From positions 498,559-562,558 of the forward strand of contig JXTC01000087.1 of the NCBI GenBank assembly GCA_002914845.1: a stretch of 64,000 bases of DNA. Direction: 5' to 3'. Below, one piece after another: positions 63,796 to 64,000 of this stretch (its first letter is position 1; each line of letters opens with the position of its first letter). Made by a program: the position numbers and the translations under genes. Under the pieces are notes generated by a model that was not told the DNA's origin, made no database searches, and was given only the letters and a program-made list of their open reading frames with translations. This DNA is from Trema orientale (taxonomy: Eukaryota > Streptophyta > Magnoliopsida > Rosales > Cannabaceae).

Positions 63796-64000
63796 ATGGC
63801 CAACAAGCACTCATCTGAAGCTCAGCGACTAAAAGACAAGAAGGTGAAGGACTTGATGGTTGACAACAAGCGTAGGCTAGTTGAGGTGCCGTACACGGCA
63901 TCCCTCGCCCACACCATGAACGCCCTGGTGGCCAACCGGGTGGTGGCGGTTCCAGTGGCGGCCCCTCCCGGGCACTGGATTGGAGCTGGGGGGTCTATGA
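63796..64000 (+). CDS. PV42-like CBS-domain protein (SnRK1 gamma-like), partial at window edge
   Basis: The ATG at 63796 sits in a good plant context (GCCGCCATGGCC) and opens 68 codons to the window end. The sequence MANKHSSEAQRLKDKKVKDL, then RRLVEVPYTASLAHTMNALV and RVVAVPVAAPPGHWIGAGGS matches the start of the first CBS domain of plant PV42-type proteins. These are described as SNF1-related kinase regulatory gamma-like subunits and are active in reproductive development. The rest lies outside the window. GC content rises sharply here, as expected for an exon of this gene class. Confidence 0.85.
   Translation, partial: MANKHSSEAQRLKDKKVKDLMVDNKRRLVEVPYTASLAHTMNALVANRVVAVPVAAPPGHWIGAGGSM

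Overview
The window is nuclear DNA of a eudicot plant. It is AT-rich, with multi-exon genes split by GT-AG introns, conserved plant proteins (PRP8, TOPLESS family, U11/U12-25K, KEG-like kinase, PV42-type CBS protein), initiator-Met-tRNA-primed Ty1/copia elements, an L1-type LINE, a MULE, a CACTA remnant and several foldback MITEs. The species cannot be fixed from sequence alone. Five N tracts (18266, 20126-20438, 55458, 60088, 62366) show that it is an assembly.

Layout: 1-4130 (-) holds the first nine coding exons of PRP8, cut by the window edge. 4952-7392 is a MULE with a 9-bp target duplication (7/9 match). 7718-14619 (-) is a decayed copia element. 14620-18000 is AT-rich intergenic DNA with a long-TIR MITE. 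18040-18130 is an orphan first exon of an ERD2-type KDEL receptor. 18825-21423 (+) is a U11/U12 25K (SNRNP25-like) gene with a gap-containing TIR element in intron 4. 23379-25554 (+) is a KEG-like protein kinase with a C-terminal membrane segment.

27665-63037 is a TOPLESS/TPR array shredded by transposons. Copy A (27665-about 37130) keeps LisH and CTLH exons, but its WD40 part is decayed and carries a copia element, two MITEs, an exon duplication, an inverted SNRNP25 gene fragment and a CACTA end. An L1-type LINE (37773-46134, itself split by a 1.8-kb probable solo LTR) and a third copia element follow. Relic B (about 50115-50345) is a piece of CTLH-region coding sequence. Copy C (51932-63037) has 24 exons that join in frame into about 956 residues with LisH and both WD40 propellers, but without the CTLH/CRA region that binds EAR motifs. 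Its intron 14 carries a nearly intact antisense copia element. The window ends in the first 68 codons of a PV42-like CBS-domain gene (63796 onward).

The main biological point is the TOPLESS locus. One copy retains the EAR-binding N-terminal module without propellers, and the other retains the propellers without the EAR-binding module. All exon junctions were read by eye from splice sites and reading phase; no alignment or transcript data were available.
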